Part shown: piece by piece, positions 23,101 to 45,130 of the stretch
Position numbering within the stretch: position 1 is the stretch's first letter
How the letters are laid out: the number at the start of each line of letters is the position of its first letter
From: Axinella damicornis
Taxonomy: Eukaryota; Porifera; Demospongiae; Axinellida; Axinellidae
Reading direction: 5' to 3'
Length of the DNA: 64,000 nucleotides
Assembly (NCBI GenBank): GCA_963931865.1
Contig: OZ007510.1
Span: forward strand, 15,401,589-15,465,588
Notes under the pieces: generated by a model
Told to the model about the DNA's origin: nothing
Seen by the model: the letters and a program-made list of their open reading frames with translations, nothing else
Database searches by the model: none
Program-made: the position numbers and the translations under genes

Positions 23101-23959
23101 TGTGTTGTCCCACGTGACACAAGCTAATATCATATCCAGACACGAAAGAATGCTGTATCATTCCCTTATACGGTTGTGTTCTTGGCTGGCTGATATAGCT
23201 GTTTGTGGAATAGATCTGATGTGAGTGGGGGGTTAGCGAGCAGGAATGTGAGTAGGCCAATCATTTCAAGTACAGACTATATTATTTCACTGGAGGAGGA
23301 CTTTGTTAGGATTCGCTGCCATAGGAGGACAACAGATTCACGTCTGGACACCTGTGTATCTTGAGGTGTTGATGAGGGCACTTTGCAATATGCCTCAAGC
23401 CTTCTTTGGGGTGTGGATAATTAGCTGCAAAGTTGATAATTGTTTGTCTAATGGGATATAAAATGGGCTATACAAGCAGCGTGTTCCTATCCCCCCCTTC
23501 TGTCCCTCATCCCTCGCAGGGAGCAACTCTGTCACTGAGAGCCTGGAGATGATGAAGGTGGCCCTCAGCAGACTGCCTCCAGCCCACTACAATACACTCA
23601 GACACCTGCTACGACACCTGCACAGGTCAGCAGCTGTTAGTAGTTTGACCAATCAGAGCACTGCATTAACTATATAGACAGGAAGTGCAAGCTCTCAAAT
23701 TACTTAGCTGGACATATTGCTAGAGCTCAACCCCCATTCCGCCTCCGAGGTGATCCTTGATATATCTCCATACAGAGTTCAGCAACTGAAGGACGTGAAC
23801 AGGATGGACACCAAGAACCTAGCCGTGGTGTTCACGCCCACTATCATGCGTTCCCCATACAACAATTCAGGAATCATGGCTGTCCAGAAATTTCCTGAGC
23901 AGAGGAAAGTAATAGACATGCTCATAACCCACTTTCAAACACTCTTCCAGCGGCAGTAA
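15248..23959 (+). CDS. Chimaerin-type Rac GTPase-activating protein (SH2-C1-RhoGAP)
   Basis: Diacylglycerol-responsive GAP that turns off Rac at membranes. Fourteen exons in phase give 568 codons: 15248-15434, 15712-15767, 16050-16081, 16173-16286, 16353-16411, 16497-16930, 17397-17465, 18044-18128, 18510-18590, 20115-20207, 21200-21277, 22969-23097, 23520-23625 and 23776-23959. Domains in order: acidic N-terminal extension; SH2 ([23 protein letters not shown] as the FLVR-type Arg, [18 protein letters not shown]); an unusually long linker of over 100 residues in one exon; C1 zinc finger ([28 protein letters not shown]); and RhoGAP with arginine finger [20 protein letters not shown] and [14 protein letters not shown]. 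Vertebrate alpha2-chimaerin is 459 residues; the excess is mainly the N-terminus and linker. It is the single-gene counterpart of CHN1/CHN2, so I give no paralogue symbol. Confidence 0.95.
17877..18042 (+). repeat. Pyrimidine array at a chimaerin acceptor
   Basis: CTCCCTCC and CTTCC repeats ending next to the acceptor of the first C1 exon (18044). Confidence 0.95.
19432..19468 (+). repeat. Poly-G run in chimaerin intron
   Basis: GGGGGGAGG units merging into a run of about 20 G, in the long intron 18591-20114. Confidence 0.95.
20059..20114 (+). repeat. Poly-C / (CA)n run forming a splice acceptor
   Basis: More than 30 C followed by about ten CA units ending CACAG, which is itself the acceptor of exon 20115-20207. 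Confidence 0.95.
20279..20315 (+). repeat. Poly-C / poly-A run
   Basis: About 28 C then nine A, in a chimaerin intron. Confidence 0.95.
20505..20765 (+). repeat. Dispersed repeat with internal 29-bp units
   Basis: Contains ACTTCAATTTACTGAACC, GTGAAGAATGTTC and about four 29-bp units of the type GGGGAGCAGCAGTTGAAG. The reverse complement of the same organisation is at 30270-30540. Confidence 0.85.
20815..20960 (+). repeat. About 57-bp tandem repeat
   Basis: Units contain GAGCTAGTGTGTGTAGTCTC and ATGGTACTGAGGCTGTG, roughly 2.5 copies, in a chimaerin intron. Confidence 0.85.
21973..22048 (+). repeat. 33-bp direct duplication
   Basis: Two adjacent copies of a unit containing CAGCCATGGCCGGACTGG in a chimaerin intron. 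Confidence 0.85.
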
Positions 23960-24185
23960 ACATGCAGCTGCAGTATGTTTCTGAATGTAGCACTTCCTCC
24001 CTCCAAACTCTCTCTCTCTCTCTCTCTTTCACAGCTGGTTCTGTCTCATGTATTGTATGTGTACCAACAAGTGTTTTCAACCATAATCACAACACCTGAC
24101 ATAGCTCCACCAATCAGAATCAGCTTTGCTTTTACTCCCACTTGCGTTCCGTGTATGTTTGTATCAACTGTGTCACTGAAAGTGT

Positions 24186-24191
24186 AATAAA
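24186..24191 (+). terminator. Chimaerin polyadenylation signal
   Basis: AATAAA 227 bp after the chimaerin stop, inside the tail-to-tail spacer with GNPTAB. Confidence 0.7.
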
Positions 24192-24311
24192 TAATTATAA
24201 TAGAACTCTGCAGAGCACACACACTCAGAGCACGGTAGCAGAAGAGGAGTGAAGAAAAATAGCAGAAGGCAGAGAAAAAAGCATTTGGCAGAAAAAAGGA
24301 TTTGGCAGGTG

Positions 24312-35709
<11,398 letters not shown>

Positions 35710-35927
35710 GCCGGTTAACGGTAAATAACCTAGAATTGGGACCACGTGACCGCAGAATGGGAATAGAAATTTGAAGATGGAATGAGAATGCAAATTCTGA
35801 AATATTACTTCCATCTTGCACGTGATCACTAAAACCGCGCCTTCAGGCGGGGCGGGGCATGTTAGAGTCATCTTTGATTACATGTATAGCTAACTAGACA
35901 TGCAGCTCAGCCTATATAGCTGCAGCC
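35710..35927. promoter_or_regulatory. Shared divergent promoter, GNPTAB / NBEAL
   Basis: 218 bp between start codons. Contains two CACGTG E-boxes (35743-35748, the first as CACGTGAC; 35819-35824) and a GC box GGCGGGGCGGGG at 35846-35857. Confidence 0.65.
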
Positions 35928-38900
35928 ATGGCCACGGAGAAGAGCACAGATCGCAGGAGGGTCAGGTATAGTGACATTGATATCATACTATCACGAGCAA
36001 GACCAGATTGTGCGTCGATATGCATGTAATCGTAGATGATGGAGTGTGTAAATCCAAGGTCAGGAGGTGAACCCATCTTGTGAAGTGACTGGCCATGGGG
36101 GGGGGGGTGTTGATCCCTCCGTTGTGGCTCTCTAGATCTACACACTTGTATGCAGCACTGTTATGTTTACTATCAAATGCCACATATTCAATAGCAAATA
36201 GAGCACTTGCATAGTTTAACACCATTGGGGGGGGGGGGGGGGGGGGGGGTTGCACCAGCCTAGCTTCCCATTGCAATCATGCTACATCTCCACGTTTTGG
36301 GGAGTCACATGATGATGCTCTGTGTGTGGCATTCTGGAATTATGCTATGTGGCAAGGAGCAGTATTGCAAGATCCAGTCCCTAGGGACTAGGGATAAATC
36401 CATCGATCCAAACTGCATATAACGTATTACTGCGGCTGTGGCCAATTCATGGAATGGAACACTGGAAAGCGCGAAACAGCTATGTAAGCTCTCTTCTTTT
36501 CCTGGAAAGACTGAGTTCTACGAAATTACATGTACACGGTGGAAGCTTGCGTATGGCTAATTAATATAACTTTGGCCATAACTCTAAAACTAACCCGCAA
36601 TACGGTTGCCAGGCTCGTAGAGCTCTACCTATTAATGTACAGTTTGTAGAGATCCGACACTGCGGCAAGGAGTTGCATACGTGCAGCTGTTCCATAGTTC
36701 CAAATGTTCTGTTCTGTTCCGTGAAATAGCCACAGCTGTTACTGCAGAGTAAGCCCCATTCAACTGGTTCACTAAGACAAGCATCAGATGTTGTGTATAT
36801 CACTTGGCCACTAAGGCGTTTCCCTATCCCTCTCACCAGCCTGACCAGCGATTCCCGCAAAGACCCCGGCATGTTGTGGCAGTCCTACCGGGCAGCGCGG
36901 ATGCGGAAGGAGAATGAGGTTGCACAGGAGCGGTTGTACACATACCTGCGTCTGTGGGTGGAGGCGGGGCAGGAGACCTGCTCCCCCGCCCAGATGATCT
37001 CTGTTGAGAGTGATCGATTTGGCCTCCTCTCTCCCAGTATTGCGTGAGTGAAGGCAGTGATGGATAGGTTCATAGGTAGATAGGTGTCAGCATGGATGGC
37101 TGTCGTGGTACTGTGTCTCCTTCTCCGCAGCTTTGAAGTTCCTGGAGAGCTGTGGCAGTTGGGTCGGCGCCCCAGTGGCCTGTTGCCTGCTGTGGGGGAG
37201 ATTGTTGAAGCCATCACACATGAGCTGTTCTCGGCCCGCGTGGTCTCCAAGCTGAGCAACTCCGGGGAAGCCTCTCTTGCGGTGGAAGTCCTGAGACGTG
37301 CAGTGGATGTCACAATCACCCTTGCCAGGATAGGAGGGTAAGGATGATCTGGGGTATGGACCAAAGAATTTAGCCACACAAATTGTTCCTGGCCAAGTGT
37401 TTGACTGTGAAGAACTGTGAGATGGCCGGCCAAAAACATGTTACAATCTCATCAACAGAACAATTGTTTATAGTGGCACTGTGGCAGCTGTACTGCAGCT
37501 GAAGATTGTTAGTGTATGGTCTCACACTTGAGTAAACTATAGTAACTGGACCTTCCTACTACGTGCTGGGACGAACCAATCAGATGATTCCTACGTACTG
37601 GGACGAACCAATCAGTCTACGTACTGGGACGAACCAATCAGATGATTCCTACGTACTGGGACGTACCAATCAGACAATGATTCCTACGTACTGGGACGTA
37701 CCAATCAGACAATGATTCCTACGTACTGGGACGTACCAATCAGACATTGATTCCTACGTACTGGGACGTACCAATCAGACAATGATTCCTATGTACTGGG
37801 ACATACCAATCAGACAATGGTTCCTACATACTGGGACGTACCAATCAGACAATGATTCCTACGTACTGGGACGTACCAATCAGACAATGATTCGTACGTA
37901 CTGGGACGTACATGTACCAATCAGACAATGATTTGTACGTCCTGGGACGTACCAATCTGACAATGATTCCTACATCCTGGGACGTACCAATCTGACAATG
38001 ATTTGTACGTCCTGGGACGTACCAATCTGACAATGATTCCTACATCCTGGGATGTACCAATCTGACAATGATTCCTACATTCTGGGGCGTACCAATCAGA
38101 CAATGAGTCCTTTCCTCCTCCCAGGTGTGTAGAGAACTACAGTGAAGTTCGAAAGACCACTGATCTTGTTCCCTTGGTGCTGCGGTTCATCCAGAGCCTC
38201 CAGAAACTTGTAAGCTGCACTCTCCCATCCAGCCTCGTTCCCAGGTCATGTACCGAGCACCTGGGAATGAGGCCACACCCCTTCTTGTTGTTCCACCTCC
38301 ACAAGTGACCATTTCCCCAACGTCTTGTGTTTCAGATCAATGCAAAACCATCAGAGAAGAATATGAAGTAAGTGTGAGACTGCATGCAAGTACAGCTGCT
38401 ATGACTATGGGTGTGTGCTTGCAATCATCTTCAGCTTGCAACCTCTCCCCAGGTGCATCATGGTATCCCTGAAGTACTCCGTAGCCTTCCTCCATTCCAT
38501 TCTGGACCCTCGCAGACACTGGCAGCAGGCGTTCACCCGGTACAGTAGCAGCACTAGCAACCTTACTCTGACAGCAAACAGGTGTTGGAGGAGGGCTGAC
38601 TGCCCCTCCCCTCTCTCTTCCTCCTCAGGCACCACTTTGCCGTGGAGCCACACCGTCTCAGCATTGTGAGTGCTCCTCCTGGCGTGGTGAGCCTGTTCAC
38701 GGCCACCTTCAACCAGCAGTGGGACGTGTTGGAGGCATGTCAGGAGGAATGGTTCAAGCTCCAGTTGGAGGTCGTTCACATGATGGGGGCTCTGCTCTGC
38801 AGCTCAGAGGTGTCCCTGCCCCTCCTCCTGTCACTGGTGGTCTGTGCAAACATTTACTGCCTCTCCCCTCCCTCTCTCCCCCTCCCCTCCCTCTCTCCCC

Positions 38901-41900
38901 CTCCCCTCCCTCTCTCCCCCTCCCCTCCCTCTCTCCCCCTCCCCTCTCTCCCCTCCTCTTTCTACCTCTCCCTCTCCCCCTCCCCTCTCCCCTCCCCCCC
39001 TTCCCCAGGAAAATGCGCGTAATGCCACCACCCCGCAGGTGTGTCTGCTGCTACTCACCCTGCTTGACCCCAGAGAGAAGTGCACCGCCCTTCAGGCCCT
39101 CGCCGCCAAGGTGGTCGTCAAGGCTGTTCATGTGCTGCACTACTCACTCCCAGTTGAGGTGAGGGGACAGCCCCCTAGTGATGTGTGACGCCACATGTCC
39201 GGGTGGTTCGTTGATGCAATGCTTCGTTGTTGTTCTCCCCAGCAACAGACCAACGTGGACAGTGGTGTTATGCTGTCCGGATTGCTCAACACATTGTCGC
39301 CACGGTCAGCTACATGTATAGTACTTAGTTTGTAGTCCACTTCTGACCATGTACTAGCTCGGGGATATTTACATGTAACTATACTGACCTTTGACCCCTT
39401 GCTTTCTTCCTGCAGCTACTCAGACGAAGCAATTGTTCCTCCCTGTGTGCGGCTGGTGATTGTCATGCTGGGTACGCCCATTGGCAGGCAGCTGCCTCTC
39501 AAGCTTGTACCTTTTAGCCATATTAGTCAGCCATATTGGGTAGGATTGACCACTGCAGTCTATCTTTCCCTAGATGTGATTCCTGCTCTCTTGCAGCCCC
39601 TGGGCAATAAGACTGCTCTGAAGGTAAGTGCTCCTAGCACCATCCTTATGAGTGTCTATTGTCTTTTGCACACAGCTGTTTTGTCAGCTGTACGTGTTTC
39701 TGAAGTAGATAATGGTCCGGTTGGAGCATCTGTTATTGAGATCTCCTGTGATTGTTCAGGAGCTGTTTGTAGAGGTTGGCTGCTTTGAGAAGATTGTGGA
39801 GGTCCTGAGACTCGTGAAGGACCAAGCCAAGGAGGTGACAATCACATCTTGGAAACTATAGTATACTGATCGTTTTCTTGTAGCAATGTCATGTTTGTGT
39901 TACATTCACACACAATCCAATATGCCCATACACACATGCACACACGTACAGAATGAGTCTGACACTTGCACGCTGGTCTGTGGAGTCTTCAGGACCTTTG
40001 CTGCAGTAATGGAGCGGTCTACAGAGGCAAGGGATGCCTTTGAGGCGAGGGTGGGCTACACCATCCTCCGTGAGTTGGTCTGCGAGCTCACAACCCCCAG
40101 CACCGCCATTCTGCAGGAGGCACTCGACATGGTGAGGCAGGGCACCTCGGGCAGCCTTCTCTCATCCACACACAGGGCTTATGTGCTCCCTCCCTCCCTA
40201 CCTCCCTCCTTCCCTCCCTCCCTCCCTCCCTCCCATCCCTCCCTCCCATCCCTCCCTCCCATCCCTCCCTCCCTCCCTCCCTCCCTCCTTCCCTCCCTCT
40301 CTCCCTCCCTCCCATCCCTCCCTCCCTCCCTCCCTCCCTCCCTCCCTCCCTCCCTCCCTCCCTCCCTCCCTCCCTCCCTCCCATCCCTCCCTCCCTCCCT
40401 CCCTCTCTCCCTCCCTCCCTCCCTCCCTCCCTCCCCTCCCTCCCTCCCTCCCTCACTAGGTGGTGGAGAGCCACTACAAGTACACGGAGGACACTCACTC
40501 CATCTACAATGTTCCAGCGGTGGCCATGTTGACACAGTGGCTGCTGACCGTCCCCAGCAAGCTGCAGCCCTGGCTTGCGGTACGGCTGTACGACCTCTGT
40601 TCATTTGGTGCGCACAACAAGCAGCGGTGCTGCAGTGCCGGGCTGCTGCGAGTGGTGGTCGAGGTACTGACGGCCTCACAGGAGGAAGGGAGGGGCTTCT
40701 CAGAAGAGGTTGAAGGTCAGTGGGGACAAGGGTGATGCCGTCCGACATTAATTTTGTCTTTCTGTTACTTATTCTTGTGCTTACCATGGACACACACTCA
40801 TACACGCTGTTAAACTCCTTATATGGTGTGCTGTAACATGTTGTGCCCTCCCTGTGACTCTGTGAACAGGAGTGGGTGGGGCTCCCTGTGACTCTGTGAG
40901 CAGGAGTGGGTGGGGCTCCCTGTGACTCTGTGAACAGGAGTGGGCGGGGCTGCATGCATGCATAGCTTCACCCATACGTTGTGTTCAGCAGCTGCCGTTT
41001 CTCTCTGCCTCCAGACAGCCTGATCGCCCTGGTGGAGGTGTTGGGCTCTCACTCCATCCAGGCTGCTGAGCTCAAGCAGCTGATTGGAGCCCTCAGACCC
41101 CTGGAAAACAAACAGCTGGTAGGGGGAGCAGCTTCACCGTCATCTTGTGTCCTCTTTGTCTGCACTCTCCTTACTGCCCCGTGCCCACATGCTCACACAC
41201 CCTCACGTAGCCAACCTTCTACTACCGTCTTCAGAAGGCTCTCAGTGTCATGGCCCATGGGATAGGGAAGGAGGGCATTGTACCTTTGTACTACTTCGAC
41301 ATGCGACCCAAAGGCTCCGTAAGCAGAGCAAAACCCACACACTGCCGCATGCTTACTCGTAGTTCATCAATGAGAGGTATGTGCTGCCCCTATCGTGTCC
41401 TTACTGCCTGCCCCCATGCCCACAGTGCTTGGAGATCCCTGGCCTCCAGCATTTCCCCAGCAGCAGTAGCTTCTCATTCCACACGTGGGTCTGCCTCGAC
41501 TACCCCCACACCCAGGGCAAGGTCACCTACTCGGAGTCCGGCATCTTTGGCCACCACGCCACCCCAAAGAGGCGAAGAACATTGTACAGGTGTGTGTTGT
41601 GTCTGTGCGAATGGTGAAGTGGGCATTGAGATAACCGTACAGAGGTTCAAACCATGACATGCATTGCACACACACACACACCCACTCACACACACACCTC
41701 CCACACACCACACCCACTCACACCTACACCACACTCCCACCCACACACCCACTTACACACACCACTCACATGCCACACCCACTCACACACACACAACACT
41801 CACGCCACACCCCCCTAGTTTCTACACACCACAAGATACTGGATTTGAAGCCTTCTTCACCGATCAACTGGTCCTTGTGGTTGCCACGGTAACCAGGAAG

Positions 41901-44900
41901 GAATTCATCACAGTGGCCCTTAGCGAGCGGCCCCTCACTCCACTTGAATGGGTAACTACTATGTTGTAGCTGATTAGCCAAATTGAGGGGGAGCCCCTGT
42001 GATTTATGGCCATGGCATAACAGGATGTTTCTTGTCCCACAGCATAGCATCTGCATTGTGTACCACGTGTCTAAGAAGCTGTGGAGTAAGGGAAGTGAAA
42101 TCTGTGTGTACGTGGACGGAGAACTGGCACGCTCGACGGTCATGAAGGTCCCAAGCTTCTCCGATGTGAGTCAGAACATGACTGTGTATACTACAGTAAG
42201 GTTAGCCTTGAACCCAGGTGGGTTCGAGGCTACAGTAGGGTAGGTTTGATTTGTGATGGTAGTATTATTCTAGCCTCATGTGCAGGCCTTCTACACCTCC
42301 AGTTTTCATCACTTACTGTAATTGTTTTGCACACTGTAAGCGATCATCAATAACTGGAGGTGTAGAAGACCTGTGCACAAAGCTAGTATTACTCAGCTGG
42401 AGTGTGAACATGTACAGATGGTGTGTATGCAGTGTTTGGACGGTGTATCGTACAGATGGTCTGTATGCAGTGTTTGGACGGTGTATCGTACAGATGGTCT
42501 GTATGCAGTGTTTGGACGGTGTATCGTACAGATGGTGTGTATGCAGTGTTTGGACGGTGTATCGTACAGATGGTGTGTATGCAGTGTTTGGAAGGTGTAT
42601 CGTACAGATGGTCTGTATGCAGTATTTGGAAGGTGTATCGTACAGATGGTCTGTATGCAGTGTTTGGAAGGTGTATCGTACAGATGGTCTATGCAGTGTT
42701 TGGACGGTGTATCGTACAGATGGTCTGTATGCAGTATTGTAAGGTGTATTGTACAGATGGTGTGTATGCAGTGTTTGGAAGGTGTATCGTGCAGATGGTG
42801 TGTATGCAGTGTTTGGAAGGTGTATCGTACAGATGGTCTGTATGCAGTGTTTGGAAGGTGTATCGTACAGATGGTGTGTATGCAGTATTTGGAAGTTGTA
42901 TCGTGCAGATGGTCTGTATGCAGTATTAGGAAGGTGTATCGTACAGATGGTCTGTGTGAAGTGTTTGGAAGGTGTATCGTGCAGATGGTCTGTATGCAGT
43001 GTTTGGAAGGTGTATCGTGCAGATGGTCTGTATGCAGTATTAGGAAGGTGTATCGTACAGATGGTCTGTGTGAAGTGTTTGGAAGGTGTATCGTGCAGAT
43101 GGTCTGTATGCAGTGTTTGGACGGTGTATCGTACAGATGGTGTGTATGCAGTGTTTGGACGGTGTATCGTACAGATGGTGTGTATGCAGTGTTTGGAAGG
43201 TGTATCGTACAGATGGTCTGTATGCAGTGTTTGGAAGGTGTATCGTACAGATGGTCTGTATGCAGTGTTTGGAAGGTGTATCGTACAGATAGTCTATGCA
43301 GTGTTTGGACGGTGTATCGTACAGATGGTCTGTATGCAGTATTGTAAGGTGTATCGTACAGATGGTGTGTATGCAGTGTTTGGAAGGTGTATCGTACAGA
43401 TGGTGTGTATGCAGTGTTTGGAAGGTGTATCGTACAGATGGTGTGTATGCAGTGTTTGGAAGGTGTATCGTACAGATGGTCTGTATGCAGTATTTGGAAG
43501 GTGTATCGTACAGATGGTCTGTATGCAGTGTTTGGAAGGTGTATCGTACAGATGGTCTATGCAGTGTTTGGACGGTGTATCGTACAGATGGTCTGTATGC
43601 AGTATTGTAAGGTGTATCGTACAGATGGTGTGTATGCAGTGTTTGGAAGGTGTATCGCGCAGATGGTGTGTATGCAGTGTTTGGAAGGTGTATCGTACAG
43701 ATGGTCTGTATGCAGTATTAGGAAGGTGTATCGTACAGATGGTCTGTGTGAAGTGTTTGGAAGGTGTATCGTGCAGATGGTCTGTATGCAGTGTTTGGAA
43801 GGTGTATCGTACAGATGGTGTGTATGCAGTGTTTGGAAGGTGCATCATACAGATGGTGTGTATGCAGTGTTTGGAAGGTGCATCATACAGATGGTCTGTA
43901 TGCAGTATTAGGAAGGTGTATCGTACAGATGGTCTGTGTGAAGTGTTTGGAAGGTGTATCGTGCAGATGGTCTGTATGCAGTGTTTGGAAGGTGTATCGT
44001 GCAGATGGTCTGTATGCAGTATTTGGAAGGTGTATCATACAGATGGTCTGTATGCAGTATTAGGAAGGTGTATCGTACAGATGGTCTGTGTGCAGTGTTT
44101 GGAAGGTGTATCGTACAGATGGTCTATGCAGTGTTTGGAAGGTGTATCGTGCAGATGGTCTGTATGCAGTATTTGGAAGTGTAGTGTTTGTGGAGGAGAG
44201 TAATATTCATGGTCCCAATGCACACAATGGTACGAGCACATACTTGCCATTATAACTAACAACTGGTTTACTATGTGAGGTCTTGTACTTTCAGTACGTA
44301 GCAACTGACTTTGGGCTTCTGATTGGTCAAACCTTATCTTTATTTATACCCCCCCCCCCCCCACACACACACACACACACAGTCCTTCCAGCATTGCTGC
44401 ATTGGGTCCTCCCACCTGGCAACCTCCATGGACGTGATTGTCAACCTCACCCCCAGCGACAGTGTGTTCTCACCCTCTTCCCCCGCCTCCCTGCAGCGTG
44501 CCACCTCCTTTGACCTGGAGGTCTCTGAGCAGCCAGCCCGCTCCACCTCTGTGGGGAGCGTGACCAACGACTGGGGCTCCGCCACCAACCTTCGGGGACT
44601 CATGAGCTCGCTGTGCATCTTCACAGACTCCCTCTCTGCCAGCTCTGTGAAGATCCTCCATAACAGAGGTATGCTGGATTGGTTCTGTTGCTGTGGTGAG
44701 GTCACCAATGTCATATGGTGACATCATGGTGATGTCATCATTGATGATGTCATTTTGCAGTTTTGTAATGGGCGGCACAGGTACCACCAATCAAATCTAA
44801 TAGTGGTCTTTCATGTACAGGTCAGACTTGTATTCACCCCTCCAGGTCCCAATGATCTCTCTCTCTTCCAACCCAAGTGCCCTGAGACCCATGACCTAGC

Positions 44901-45099
44901 CAGCAAGCTCTATGTCTACTACCATGCAAAGGTACGACTGAAGTTAATCTGCAACAGGACTGTACCCAACATCCACAGAGTAGCAATCAAGAGACAGGAT
45001 TAGTGTGACTCTCCCCCCCTCCTCCCCTCCCTCCCTCCCTCCCTCCCCTCCCCCCTCCTCCCCTCCCTCCCCCCTCTCCCTCCCCCCTCCTCCTCCCCT

Positions 45100-45130
<31 letters not shown>

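Noticed and set aside
40179..40955. 258-codon minus-strand open frame
   Set aside because: Combines the (CCCT)n array with the antisense of a well-supported NBEAL exon.
42373..44203. Open frames of 324 and 484 codons with a Cys/Val/Tyr repeat peptide, at first sight a secreted repeat protein
   Set aside because: The 38-bp period is not a multiple of three and all three frames are open. The array lies between NBEAL exons whose phases join across it.
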